Shown here piece after piece: positions 16,331-23,890 of a stretch of 64,000 nucleotides of DNA. Each line of letters starts with the position of its first letter. Position 1 is the first letter of the stretch. Both the position numbers and the translations under genes were made by a program. Under the pieces are notes generated by a model, which made no database searches, was not told the DNA's origin, and saw only the letters and a program-made list of their open reading frames with translations. Source of the DNA: Aerococcaceae bacterium DSM 111021 (GTDB taxonomy: Bacteria; Bacillota; Bacilli; Lactobacillales; Aerococcaceae); contig JACCEK010000002.1 of assembly GCA_020112395.1 (NCBI GenBank), forward strand, positions 1 to 64,000. The letters are read 5' to 3'.

Positions 16331-18187
16331 TTAATTTTGATCGTAGTAATAAAGTTCAACCTCACCTGTAGCAGCATCTTCATATGCTTCAATATTTCGC
16401 ATTTCTGGATCAGTATAACTAGTCCATACATGACGTAAGTGGTGATTATCACCGAAGATATGCTCAATTAAATTAGATTCGCCTAAAGCTTCCACTAAAC
16501 CTTCTATCGTCAAATCAGTAGCAGCTAAATCAAATAATTCTTCTATATTAATATTTAAATCTTCTTCTAGTTTCGGTGTTCTAACGTCATAAGTCATTGA
16601 TGATACAGCGTTAGTATTTGCATTGACTTGAAGTTTTAGTAAGACTATCCTCTGATCTTCAACAGCATAGTAATCGTAATAAATAGATTCGCCTGCAGTT
16701 TGCTCTTTTGATGGTGCTCCAAATATCTCATTCAATTGATCTGGAGTTACTATTAATTCAACTCCATCAATAGCTGACGTTAATTCTTCGTATCCTTTTG
16801 TAATTGTTCCAGACTCTAATAGTGGAAGTTCTTCATATCCAATAGGCGAAAATTGTCTAACAAATCGGTTAGCAATTTGTTCTTCCTCAGTTTCTTCTGC
16901 AACCTCTTCTAGTTGATTTGTTTCACTTGCTTCATTAGTAGATTCATCCATAACAGACTCTTCAGTCGATTCTTCACTTGTTTCCTCAACCTCTTGGTTT
17001 CCTAGTCCTTCTATATAAGAAGCAATTATTTCTTGTAGCTGATTTACTAATGGAGTTTCTGCTTGTTCCCCAGTAGTGTGACTTAAGACAAATTGATTAT
17101 CTAAAGTAATAAATTCGTGTACGCCTTCAGTTTCACTTGGTGTCGCTAATGTTGTATAAGTTACATCATTAGATGATAATTGATATAAAGCAGTGACAAA
17201 TAAGTCTTGAGCATACAATCCAGCATTTTCTTGATCGACCAAGCTTTGAATTGTTTCTGCACTCACAGCCTCATTCGTTGTTTGCACAGTACTTGCTTGT
17301 AGTAGTGCTGATCCAATTAAGTTTCCAGTTTCGTCACCAATTAAGATGATTTGCGCTGGTACAGCTCCTTCTTCTTCTGTTTCTTCAGAATAATTGAATA
17401 CTAATAGATTTTGTCCATCTTCCATTGTCGATTGTTCCGGAACAACATTACCTTCAAAGTTTGTTAAGATTTCATCAAAAGTACTTCCCATTGTAGCTGT
17501 CTCTGAAGTAATATCATTTAATTCAAAGTCATTGATTAATGTTTTATAATCTTCCCAAGCTAACGCAAAATTAGGATCTTCGAGAGATGCCTCTAATAAT
17601 GATTCTAAGTTCTCAACATTTGAGTTGATTCCAAATTGAGTAGCGATCGATGTTTCCGATTCATCTGTACTCGTTGATACTGGTGTTCTTGGAACCGTTC
17701 TTGGTGGAACATATGAACTTGGTGGTCCTACTGGATAAGTTGGCGGCGTAACTGTACCTTCATCCGTTGATTCATCAGATTCTTCTGATTCTTCTGATTC
17801 TTCTGATTCATCAGATTCTTCTGACTCATCGTCGCTCTCTTCAGATTCGTCTGAGCTCTCTTGTGACCCTTCTGATTCACTTTTACTTTCCTCTGGTGTT
17901 GATGAACTTCCGTCTCCATCAGTACCACCATTCTCGCCTTCGCCATTTCCTACACTACTATCATTACCAGTGCCGTCATCCTGGTGGCCACCAGTATCTG
18001 ATCCGTTTCCAGTGTCTCCATCACCGGTTTCCCCACCAATTGTATCATCACCAGGGTTTTCACTAGGTAGGTCCGACACAACCGGTTGGTCTCCGCCTTC
18101 TTCAGCTTGCACAATTGTTGCCATCGATCCAACAATTAAGTTCGCGCTTAATAAACTTACGACAAGGGTCTTTAAAGATTTCTTCAT
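16331..18187 (-). CDS. Secreted acidic Ser/Glu-repeat protein with BLIP-like C-terminal domain
   Basis: Exported protein of 618 residues and unknown role. The signal peptide is MKKSLKTLVVSLLSANLIVG, with cleavage near IVQAEEG. Residues about 35-95 are Gly/Asp/Asn-rich. Residues about 95-145 are runs of Ser-Glu-Ser-Asp (ESEESDES units), followed by a Pro-rich hinge. Two folded regions follow, about 180-400 and 440-618. The second contains VTPDQLNEIFGAPSKEQ, similar to motifs of the protein at 3358. There is no LPXTG, no membrane anchor and no cysteine, so it is either released or held by charge. The Ser-Asp/Glu tract resembles stalks of staphylococcal Sdr proteins but is placed at the N-terminus. 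It shares the MKKSL opening with both neighbours. Confidence 0.8.
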   Translation of the reverse strand: MKKSLKTLVVSLLSANLIVGSMATIVQAEEGGDQPVVSDLPSENPGDDTIGGETGDGDTGNGSDTGGHQDDGTGNDSSVGNGEGENGGTDGDGSSSTPEESKSESEGSQESSDESEESDDESEESDESEESEESEESDESTDEGTVTPPTYPVGPPSSYVPPRTVPRTPVSTSTDESETSIATQFGINSNVENLESLLEASLEDPNFALAWEDYKTLINDFELNDITSETATMGSTFDEILTNFEGNVVPEQSTMEDGQNLLVFNYSEETEEEGAVPAQIILIGDETGNLIGSALLQASTVQTTNEAVSAETIQSLVDQENAGLYAQDLFVTALYQLSSNDVTYTTLATPSETEGVHEFITLDNQFVLSHTTGEQAETPLVNQLQEIIASYIEGLGNQEVEETSEESTEESVMDESTNEASETNQLEEVAEETEEEQIANRFVRQFSPIGYEELPLLESGTITKGYEELTSAIDGVELIVTPDQLNEIFGAPSKEQTAGESIYYDYYAVEDQRIVLLKLQVNANTNAVSSMTYDVRTPKLEEDLNINIEELFDLAATDLTIEGLVEALGESNLIEHIFGDNHHLRHVWTSYTDPEMRNIEAYEDAATGEVELYYYDQN

Positions 18188-18320
18188 TAAATGTCACTCC
18201 TTTATAATATATAAATTAATTATATCATCATTCCAAACATTAGGTAGTTAAAGTATAATTTTTTATTAAATGAAACATTCGTAATATAATAAACACAATA
18301 CTTACATATACTTGCTCAAC

Positions 18321-18348
18321 AAAAAGGAGGCTTTCTCAAGCCTCCTTT
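18321..18348 (-). terminator. Terminator of the PepSY gene
   Basis: AAAGGAGGCT (18323-18332) pairs with AGCCTCCTTT (18339-18348) over 10 bp. T5 follows on the minus strand. Confidence 0.88.
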
Positions 18349-18359
18349 AATAAAGTTAA

Positions 18360-18995
18360 TTAGTCATCGATTTCAACGTCTAAAACGTCTCCTGTTTCAG
18401 CATCGATTTCAACATGTAATTTATTATCGTCATCGTCGTCATCATTTGTTTCAGCTGCTCCTTCGGCACCTTCTACTTCGATTTCCCAACGGAATTGTCC
18501 ATCATCGCTATCTAAAGACCAGTCAGTGATAGTTCCACTACCCGCTTCTTCTAAAGCAATCTCAGAAGCTTCATCAATTGTGATTAACTCTTCTAAGTTT
18601 AAAGGCTCGTCATCACTATCGTCATCGTCATCTTCTTCTGCTCTAGTTATTTCGACTGGATCTACACTGAAATCTACTTCATATTCTGTGTTATCTTGGA
18701 AAGCATGAATTGTAATCTGATATTCTTCATTTCTTAATTCAACTTCAATTTCTTCAATTTCTGCATCAGGATATTCTTCTTGGAATAATGCAACTGCTTC
18801 ATTAAAAGCTACTTGTAATTCACTCTCTTCAGTTTGTGCTTCGTCTGTACTTTCAGAACTTTCTTCTGAGCTAACTGACTCTTCAGAAGTAGATGCTTCT
18901 TGAGAATCATCTTGGGCTGTCACGTGTGGTGCTACAGCAGTTAACATTAATCCAGATATACCTAGCAACGCAAAACTCTTCAATGATTTCTTCAT
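18360..18995 (-). CDS. Secreted PepSY-domain protein, strongly acidic
   Basis: Exported protein of 211 residues. The signal peptide is MKKSLKSFALLGISGLMLTA, cleaved near VTAQDD, with no lipobox. A Ser/Glu linker is followed by two PepSY-like units. Unit 1 is about 65-115, with FNEAVALFQEEYPDAEIEEI and YEVDFSVDPV. Unit 2 is about 135-211, with ITIDEASEIALEEAGSG and LHVEIDAETGDVLDVEID. PepSY domains are thought to inhibit or chaperone secreted proteases or to bind cell-surface partners. Runs of Asp (DDDDDSDDE) separate the units and make the protein unusually acidic. It is the third MKKSL-type exported protein in a row but has its own terminator, so the three are probably separate transcripts. 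Confidence 0.85.
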   Translation of the reverse strand: MKKSLKSFALLGISGLMLTAVAPHVTAQDDSQEASTSEESVSSEESSESTDEAQTEESELQVAFNEAVALFQEEYPDAEIEEIEVELRNEEYQITIHAFQDNTEYEVDFSVDPVEITRAEEDDDDDSDDEPLNLEELITIDEASEIALEEAGSGTITDWSLDSDDGQFRWEIEVEGAEGAAETNDDDDDDNKLHVEIDAETGDVLDVEIDD

Positions 18996-19159
18996 AATTG
19001 TATCTCTCCTAATATTTTTTTGACTATAACTATATTATAAAGCATCCTCTACTGAATTCAAACAATACGCATATGGCAAGTTAATGACGACCTATTTTGT
19101 ATATTATGATTTTAAAATATTTATGGATATTTTTCTACCTGCAGTTGTTATTTTCAAAT

Positions 19160-19187
19160 AAAAAACGCCACCAGTAAGGGTGACGTT
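19160..19187 (-). terminator. Terminator of the PTS EIIC gene
   Basis: On the minus strand, AACGTCACC pairs with GGTGGCGTT over 9 bp (one G-U) and is followed by a T run. Confidence 0.85.
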
Positions 19188-19201
19188 TCACTAATTTTAA
19201 A

Positions 19202-20347
19202 TTATTTCTCTTCTTCTCCTACGATTTCAGCAATTTCTGCTTCTGGCATGTCTTCAAATTTTCCGAACAAGACAATTAAGAAAGAAACTCCGAAAGAGAT
19301 AGTCATTACAATAATCCCATTAATTAAGTTTCCAAAAGTGCCATCTGGAGAGATAAAGGCGGGTAATGCAGCAATACCAGGGTTAACAAAGGCATAAGAA
19401 TAGAATTCAACTATTCCAGCGTAGAAACCTCCAGCTAAACCACCAATAATACTCGCCATCATGACTCTCTTATAAGGAATCGCAATCCCATATAATGCAG
19501 GTTGAGAAACACCTAAAGCAGCGGTTACGACGGATGTCACTGAGTATTGTTTGTAACTTGAATTGTTTGATTTAATCATCACTGCTAATGCTGCACCAGC
19601 TAAAGCTAAGTTTGAAGCTAATAGACCTGGTGTTAGAAACGAGTCAAAACCTTCTGCGGCTAATGTTTGTGTCACAACTGGGAATAATGAGTAATGAGCT
19701 CCCGCCATAACAACAAATAATCCGAAGCCACCTAATAATGCAGGTACTAACCATTTGGCTTGCACATTTAAGAACATAATAATCGCTAAGAGGCCGTCTC
19801 CTAAGAATGTCCCAATTGGCCCTAATACTGAAATTCCTAGTACGACTGTTGTAACTAAGATTAACATCGGTGCAAAAACACCACGTACAGTAGAAGGGAT
19901 GATTTTATTGAAGAAGCGCTCGATATATTGTTGGATGAAAACGATAATAATAATTGGAATAACGCTACTTGGGTAATTCCCATATGGTAATGGTATTCCA
20001 AAGAAATCAGCTAAGACATACCCTTCACTGAATGTCTGCGTAATTGTTGGATGTAACATGAACATGGCCACACATGCTGCTAGGACTTGATTTGTATTAA
20101 ATACTTTAGCAGCTGAATAGGCTAATAAGATAGGCAAGAAATAAAATACAGCGCCTGAGATTGTTTCTAATATTATATACTCGGCGTTCCCCTCTTGAAT
20201 CACACCAAAAGTATGTAAAAGAATTGTAAAACCTTGAAGTACACCTGCTGCACTCAATGCGATTAAGTTGGGTGCAAAAATATTCTTCAATGCATCCAAT
20301 ACTTTATTCAAGATACCTCCTTGAGTATCACCTTTCACGTTTGTCAT
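19202..20347 (-). CDS. PTS sugar permease, EIIC domain only (glucose/beta-glucoside superfamily)
   Basis: Membrane channel domain of a phosphotransferase system, 381 residues with about ten hydrophobic segments. FAPNLIALSAAGVLQGF, AAKVFNTNQVLAA, AGAHYSLFPVV and ALGVSQPALYGIAIPYKR match the EIIC of the sucrose/beta-glucoside group. In that group EIIB normally precedes it and EIIA often follows in the same chain. Neither is present here: the protein starts with a short hydrophilic leader and ends in an acidic tail (EAEIAEIVGEEEK). It must borrow EIIB and EIIA from elsewhere, or work as a facilitator or sensor. The gene is monocistronic, with a cre site (20425-20438) about 80 bp upstream suggesting CcpA control. 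The substrate is unknown. Confidence 0.85.
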   Translation of the reverse strand: MTNVKGDTQGGILNKVLDALKNIFAPNLIALSAAGVLQGFTILLHTFGVIQEGNAEYIILETISGAVFYFLPILLAYSAAKVFNTNQVLAACVAMFMLHPTITQTFSEGYVLADFFGIPLPYGNYPSSVIPIIIIVFIQQYIERFFNKIIPSTVRGVFAPMLILVTTVVLGISVLGPIGTFLGDGLLAIIMFLNVQAKWLVPALLGGFGLFVVMAGAHYSLFPVVTQTLAAEGFDSFLTPGLLASNLALAGAALAVMIKSNNSSYKQYSVTSVVTAALGVSQPALYGIAIPYKRVMMASIIGGLAGGFYAGIVEFYSYAFVNPGIAALPAFISPDGTFGNLINGIIVMTISFGVSFLIVLFGKFEDMPEAEIAEIVGEEEK

Positions 20348-20618
20348 AAATAATCCTCCATCATTCTTTTATAGTAGGTACATTATATATATATATCGCC
20401 TTTAAAATTCTACCGTTTTTCTATGGTAAACGTTATCAAACATCAGATGAGTCAGCATATTTTTTCAGATTTTTATTAATCAATATTACTCTAGTAGAGT
20501 TTTAAACTGACTATTCTAACAAAATCCCTTTCAATATTTGATGACTTTAATGATTAACAAGATGTGAGTAGCCGTATTATTACATCTATATTCAGGTATA
20601 GATATTTCTATCTGTAAA
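20348..20618 (-). promoter_or_regulatory. Upstream region of the PTS EIIC gene
   Basis: AT-rich stretch without a gene. On the minus strand a TATAAT near 20381 may be the -10. A cre-like site (20425-20438) lies upstream of it. No further structure was recognised. Confidence 0.45.
20425..20438. promoter_or_regulatory. cre (CcpA) site
   Basis: GGTAAACGTTATCA matches 13 of 14 positions of the cre consensus TGWAANCGNTNWCA. It lies about 80 bp upstream of the PTS start codon, consistent with catabolite control of a sugar permease. Confidence 0.55.
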
Positions 20619-20660
20619 AAATGAGCTCAAACTTGATTCTATTCAAGTTTGAGCTCATTT
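20619..20660 (-). terminator. Terminator of the stress-protein gene
   Basis: A 17-bp perfect stem (AATGAGCTCAAACTTGA with its complement, 7-nt loop), followed on the minus strand by T6. Very strong. Confidence 0.92.
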
Positions 20661-20680
20661 GTTTTCAACATTAAAAATGG

Positions 20681-21928
20681 TTAATTTTTATCTTCATACT
20701 GTTCTGGGTTTACGCCGTCTTCATCTGCAGGTGGGTTATCGTCGTGTCGACGCATGTCCGCTTCGAATTCACCTAATTGGTGACCTTCCTCTTCTCGTCC
20801 TACATAATCATTTGTATCTTCTTGGCTCGGTGTATTAAAGTTCTGAGGTCCTTTATCTTCCGCGCCATACTGTTCAGGATTCACACCCTCTTCATCTGCA
20901 GGTGGGTAATCGTCAAAACGACGCATCTCACCTTCAAAGTCTCCAAGTCTTGGATCGTTATTCGAACGATTTGTCACAGGACGTTTAATATCAGCAACTC
21001 CGCGGTATTCTCGGCGTTTTTCTTCAGATTCTCCATGATTTTTTGTTTCTTCACCTTTTAGATAATACTCTTCATCATGATAGTCTGTTGTAGAAGTTGG
21101 TGTTGCTTCATCTTGATTCGCATGATAGTACTGCGAATAATCTGATGAATCTCCCATATCGCCAGCTACTGAATTTTGATCTCGGTCTGACCTTAATTTC
21201 TCATCGGCTGTTGGATCCTCTACATATGTAACGTCAGCAGTATCATGGTCATATTTTGCATCTGTTTGACGGTGCGAATCAATATTAGTATAGTATGATT
21301 CTGCATCATCTGTTTCATGTGCATTATCACCTGCAACCGTGTTGGCACGATCATATTGAACATTCTCAGTTACATTAAAATTACGATCATCTTGATCAGT
21401 GTGATTAGCTTCTTCCTTATTCATATGATGTTCTTTAGAATAGTCACTCTCTGCTCCCATGTCACCAGCTACGAATACAGCATTATCCGTATTATTTTCC
21501 TTGTCTGGTAATGGATAATCTTCATTGTGCGCAAAAGTCTCAACTTGGTTGGGATCATTCTCTCCCATTACATTCACTTCAGTATCAACAGATAAAGCTT
21601 CACCCTCATAAGCTTTGTCTACGACAACGAGTATTTTGTCGTCATCTAGTTCATCTTGATAGCCTTTAAAGTCGATTGGATAACTTTCTTTATCGTCATC
21701 CCCGCCACCAAAGAAATCAGTGATTCGATTCCAAAATGACTTGCTTTCTACTTCTTCTAACTCTTCTATCTCTACAATGCTGTCTGATTGATGTGCTTCT
21801 TCCACAACATCATCATCAGCGTATAATGAAATCGCACCAACTGGTATTCCAGCATTCGTTAAGTTTTGGACTGCCTTGTTTGCTTCTTCGATTCGATCAT
21901 ATACTGCGTATACAAATTTTTCATCCAT
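20681..21928 (-). CDS. GSP17M/YflT-like stress protein with hydrophilin-like repeat tail
   Basis: Cytoplasmic protein of 415 residues. Residues 1-120 (FVYAVYDRIEEANKAVQNL to KILVVVDKAYEG) match the small domain of general stress protein 17M and YsnF-like proteins. The remaining 290 residues are very hydrophilic and probably disordered. The tail holds spaced copies of VAGDMG-x-SDYS-x-H-x-N (near residues 150, 210 and 265). It also holds two near-identical copies of LGxFExxMRRxDDxPPADExGVNPEQY (about 335 and 390). Composition (Asp, Glu, Asn, Tyr, His; no Cys) recalls hydrophilins. A role in desiccation or general stress is an inference. Monocistronic; no stress promoter was identified. Confidence 0.75.
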   Translation of the reverse strand: MDEKFVYAVYDRIEEANKAVQNLTNAGIPVGAISLYADDDVVEEAHQSDSIVEIEELEEVESKSFWNRITDFFGGGDDDKESYPIDFKGYQDELDDDKILVVVDKAYEGEALSVDTEVNVMGENDPNQVETFAHNEDYPLPDKENNTDNAVFVAGDMGAESDYSKEHHMNKEEANHTDQDDRNFNVTENVQYDRANTVAGDNAHETDDAESYYTNIDSHRQTDAKYDHDTADVTYVEDPTADEKLRSDRDQNSVAGDMGDSSDYSQYYHANQDEATPTSTTDYHDEEYYLKGEETKNHGESEEKRREYRGVADIKRPVTNRSNNDPRLGDFEGEMRRFDDYPPADEEGVNPEQYGAEDKGPQNFNTPSQEDTNDYVGREEEGHQLGEFEADMRRHDDNPPADEDGVNPEQYEDKN

Positions 21929-22005
21929 GGTAATTCCTCCTTAAATATTGTGCTTCATTTATATTAATTATTATACCGTGGTATCGTTTTCTATACAAAT
22001 AATAC

Positions 22006-22044
22006 GACAGCAACACCTTATCAAAATGATAACATGTTGCTGTC
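22006..22044 (-). terminator. Hairpin terminator behind the TrpX-like gene
   Basis: GACAGCAACA (22006-22015) pairs with TGTTGCTGTC (22035-22044), and an inner TTATC/GATAA pair extends the stem. Only a broken T run follows, so termination may be partial. Confidence 0.65.
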
Positions 22045-22065
22045 AGAATAATCATTATTCAGTTT

Positions 22066-23046
22066 TTAGTCTTCCATTAGATCGTAGATTGTCTGTGGAT
22101 CAATCCCTATCGCATTCGCATAATCTTCATTAACAACCAGTTCTAAGTAGTTAGCTAATTCAACGGGTGTCGTTGCTGGGTCAAGGTCTTCATCAATGAT
22201 TCTTACTAGCATTTCTGCTGTTTGTACACCTAATTCATAGTAGTCTAAACCATATGTTGCAAGGCCATTCTCTATAATCATATCATTCGATCCACCCACT
22301 AATGGGATGTTTGCTTCTTTAGCAATCTCTCCAACTAAGGCCATTGATGCAGCAATATAGTTGTCGGTTACTAAGTAAATTCCATCAACCTCTTCAGTCA
22401 CTAAGGAATTCATTGCTTGGCTAATATCATTTGTCGATGTAATTGTTTTAATCACTGGCTCTATTCCTTGCTCCTCCAGAATAGGTACAGCAACATCCAC
22501 TTGGTATTGTGCATTGATTTCACTTGAATTATATATTAAACCAATCTTTTTCGCTTCTGGTACAATTGGTAAAAGAATGTCATTAATTTGTTGTTCAATA
22601 GGACCAATATTCGTCGTACCTGTTAAGTTTCTTCCCGGTTCTTCAAATGAATCAACCACTCCTGCTCCGATTGGATCAGCAACAGACGAGAATAGAATGG
22701 TTTTATCTTGTGTCGTATTTGCTAACGCTTGTGCTGATGGTGTTGCAATAGCGAATAAGTAATCACTATCTTTTTCGATACTACTTGCTAATGAAGGTAG
22801 TTGACTTACCTCTGCTGCCGCATTCACATAGTTGATTGTTAAGTTTTCACCTTCAACATAGCCTAATTCAGCTAACCCTTCGACAAAGCCTCGGTAGTTC
22901 TCATCTAAGGAACCATGTGCGTTAAATTGTAAGATACCTACGCTAATTGGTTCACGATCTTGTGCACTGACTGTATTTGATACTCCAGACATAATACTTA
23001 CTAAAGCTAAACTGACAACCAACAATACTTTTATAATTTTTTTCAT
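22066..23046 (-). CDS. TrpX-like ABC transporter substrate-binding protein, without transporter partners
   Basis: Extracytoplasmic binding protein of 326 residues in the TrpX/YtgA (periplasmic-binding type I) family, which includes aromatic amino-acid importers of streptococci. Typical motifs are SVGILQFNAHGSLDENYRGF, ATPSAQALANTT, TTNIGPIEQQI, IGLIYNSSEINAQYQ and TYGLDYYELGVQTAEM. The signal peptide ends near TVSAQDREP and has no lipobox cysteine. The usual permease and ATPase genes are absent on both sides. The gene sits behind a long leader (23047-23368) with a promoter, a short Phe-rich reading frame, mutually exclusive hairpins and a perfect terminator, so expression is probably set by attenuation. 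Ligand (Trp, Phe, Tyr or other) unproven. Confidence 0.8.
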   Translation of the reverse strand: MKKIIKVLLVVSLALVSIMSGVSNTVSAQDREPISVGILQFNAHGSLDENYRGFVEGLAELGYVEGENLTINYVNAAAEVSQLPSLASSIEKDSDYLFAIATPSAQALANTTQDKTILFSSVADPIGAGVVDSFEEPGRNLTGTTNIGPIEQQINDILLPIVPEAKKIGLIYNSSEINAQYQVDVAVPILEEQGIEPVIKTITSTNDISQAMNSLVTEEVDGIYLVTDNYIAASMALVGEIAKEANIPLVGGSNDMIIENGLATYGLDYYELGVQTAEMLVRIIDEDLDPATTPVELANYLELVVNEDYANAIGIDPQTIYDLMED

Positions 23047-23085
23047 GATGATTCCTCCTATTATTATCTACACTAACGGCGAACA

Positions 23086-23125
23086 ACAAAAAACCTAGCA
23101 AGAGATTATAATCTCTTGCTAGGTT
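23086..23125 (-). terminator. Leader terminator of the TrpX-like gene
   Basis: A perfect 34-bp palindrome (17 bp each arm, 23092-23108 and 23109-23125), followed on the minus strand by T6 (23091-23086). It stands about 40 nt before the coding start, as expected for an attenuator. Confidence 0.88.
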
Positions 23126-23286
23126 AGGAAGATACTAAATAGGTCTCTAGATGAAGGACCATACCTCACACTCGCAAAGATTATAATCTGAGATTAATCT
23201 ATGCGGGCTTCATACTTCATTAGCACCTCATAGATACAAACATACGTCTGTACGTGTTTGCATCCATGTTAGGCATGATACAAACA

Positions 23287-23343
23287 CTATCTAAAGTTGC
23301 TAAAAAAGAAATGATTAAGTTGTGAAATATGCATTGAATTCAT
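23287..23343 (-). CDS. Phe-rich leader peptide (18 residues)
   Basis: Short frame encoding MNSMHISQLNHFFFSNFR and a TAG stop. A strong ribosome site, GGAGGA, lies 7 nt before the ATG, and the frame begins about 25 nt after the predicted transcript start. Four of its 18 codons are Phe, three of them consecutive, late in the peptide. The stop codon abuts hairpin segment A, as in E. coli pheL-type attenuators. It is too short for routine gene finding. Function is inferred from position; no Trp codon is present although the downstream gene belongs to the TrpX family. Confidence 0.55.
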   Translation of the reverse strand: MNSMHISQLNHFFFSNFR

Positions 23344-23374
23344 CTTTAGTCCTCCACTTGATTTGATAATTAAA

Positions 23375-23402
23375 ATTATACAGTAATTATTAGATAAGTC
23401 AA
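23375..23402 (-). promoter_or_regulatory. Promoter of the TrpX-like leader
   Basis: Minus-strand TTGACT (23402-23397), 16-nt spacer, TATAAT (23380-23375). Transcript start near 23368. Confidence 0.75.
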
Positions 23403-23596
23403 GATTGATTTTAATCATTTTATCATTTATTAATTACTTAGTTGCGCTTAGTAGCGAGATACTGCTATTTTAAGCATGTGGATCACCTTAACCTTTCTTT
23501 GTAATTTCGGTCAAAACCAATCCTTTTCACTCCCTTCAGCATGTCGTAATCTGCAAGCAACACCTACCCAGGAACCGTTCAAATACTTAGATGTAC

Positions 23597-23631
23597 ATAA
23601 AAAGCCCCTACGCACAAAGTGCATAGAGACT
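23597..23631 (-). terminator. Terminator of the small unknown transcript
   Basis: On the minus strand, AGTCTCTATGCAC and GTGCGTAGGGGCT pair at all 13 positions (three U-G) around a TTT loop, followed by T5. Confidence 0.82.
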
Positions 23632-23814
23632 TATAATAGATATATCATTCAGTCCAGAACGAGCACAAATATTCTCAACCCTATATTCCGGATCTGAGAA
23701 TTCAATTGTGTGTGTAACTGAAGAAGAATGGATAAACAATGCACCATAAGATTCATCCTTATGATTGTTCGATGTTAGATTTAAATTCATCATGAAAATC
23801 ACGCTCACTCTCAT
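23608..23814 (-). CDS. Possible small protein or small RNA unit of unknown function
   Basis: Open frame of up to 68 residues inside a compact transcription unit: consensus promoter (23842-23870), transcript start near 23835, terminator at 23597-23631. The stop codon lies within the terminator stem. If translated, the start may be ATG 23814 or the ATG pair at about 23790; neither has a good ribosome site (GAGTGAG lies 10 nt before the second). The peptide is rich in Ser and Asn, has two late cysteines (ENICARSG and YALCA) and no membrane segment. It matches no family I recognise. A small non-coding RNA of about 230 nt is equally possible. The remaining DNA from 23403 to 23596 shows nothing clear. 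Confidence 0.4.
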   Translation of the reverse strand: MRVSVIFMMNLNLTSNNHKDESYGALFIHSSSVTHTIEFSDPEYRVENICARSGLNDISIISLYALCA

Positions 23815-23841
23815 TATTTACTCATCTTATCTTCATAACAA

Positions 23842-23870
23842 ATTATATTACATCCTCATGTCGTTGTAAA
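23842..23870 (-). promoter_or_regulatory. Promoter of the small unknown transcript
   Basis: Minus-strand TTTACA (23870-23865), exactly 17 nt, TATAAT (23847-23842). It lies after the stop of the lactonase gene, so the unit is independent of that gene. Confidence 0.78.
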
Positions 23871-23890
23871 ATAAAACACTCTAACTTAAA

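Larger units (their letters stand above)
23047..23368 (-). promoter_or_regulatory. Attenuator-type leader RNA of the TrpX-like gene
   Basis: Transcribed leader of about 320 nt. In transcript order: leader peptide (23343-23287); segment A (23287-23277); B (23264-23254); C (23242-23233) with C-prime (23235-23229); D (23203-23197, extending to 23194); E (23183-23174); then the terminator. A pairs with B over 11 bp. B also pairs with C, because A and C are near copies. C-prime (ATCTATG) pairs with D (CATAGAT). D extended (GCATAGATTA) pairs with E (TAATCTTTGC). The stems exclude each other in a chain. No T-box sequence (AGGGTGGNACCGCG) and no known riboswitch was recognised. Confidence 0.65.

Noticed and set aside
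17728-18251. Several frames of 60-99 codons overlapping the Ser/Glu repeat on both strands
   Set aside because: They are shadows of the low-complexity repeat in the gene at 16331-18187 and lack ribosome sites.
23047-23368. T-box riboswitch before the TrpX-like gene
   Set aside because: The conserved AGGGTGGNACCGCG sequence and its terminator pairing are not present.
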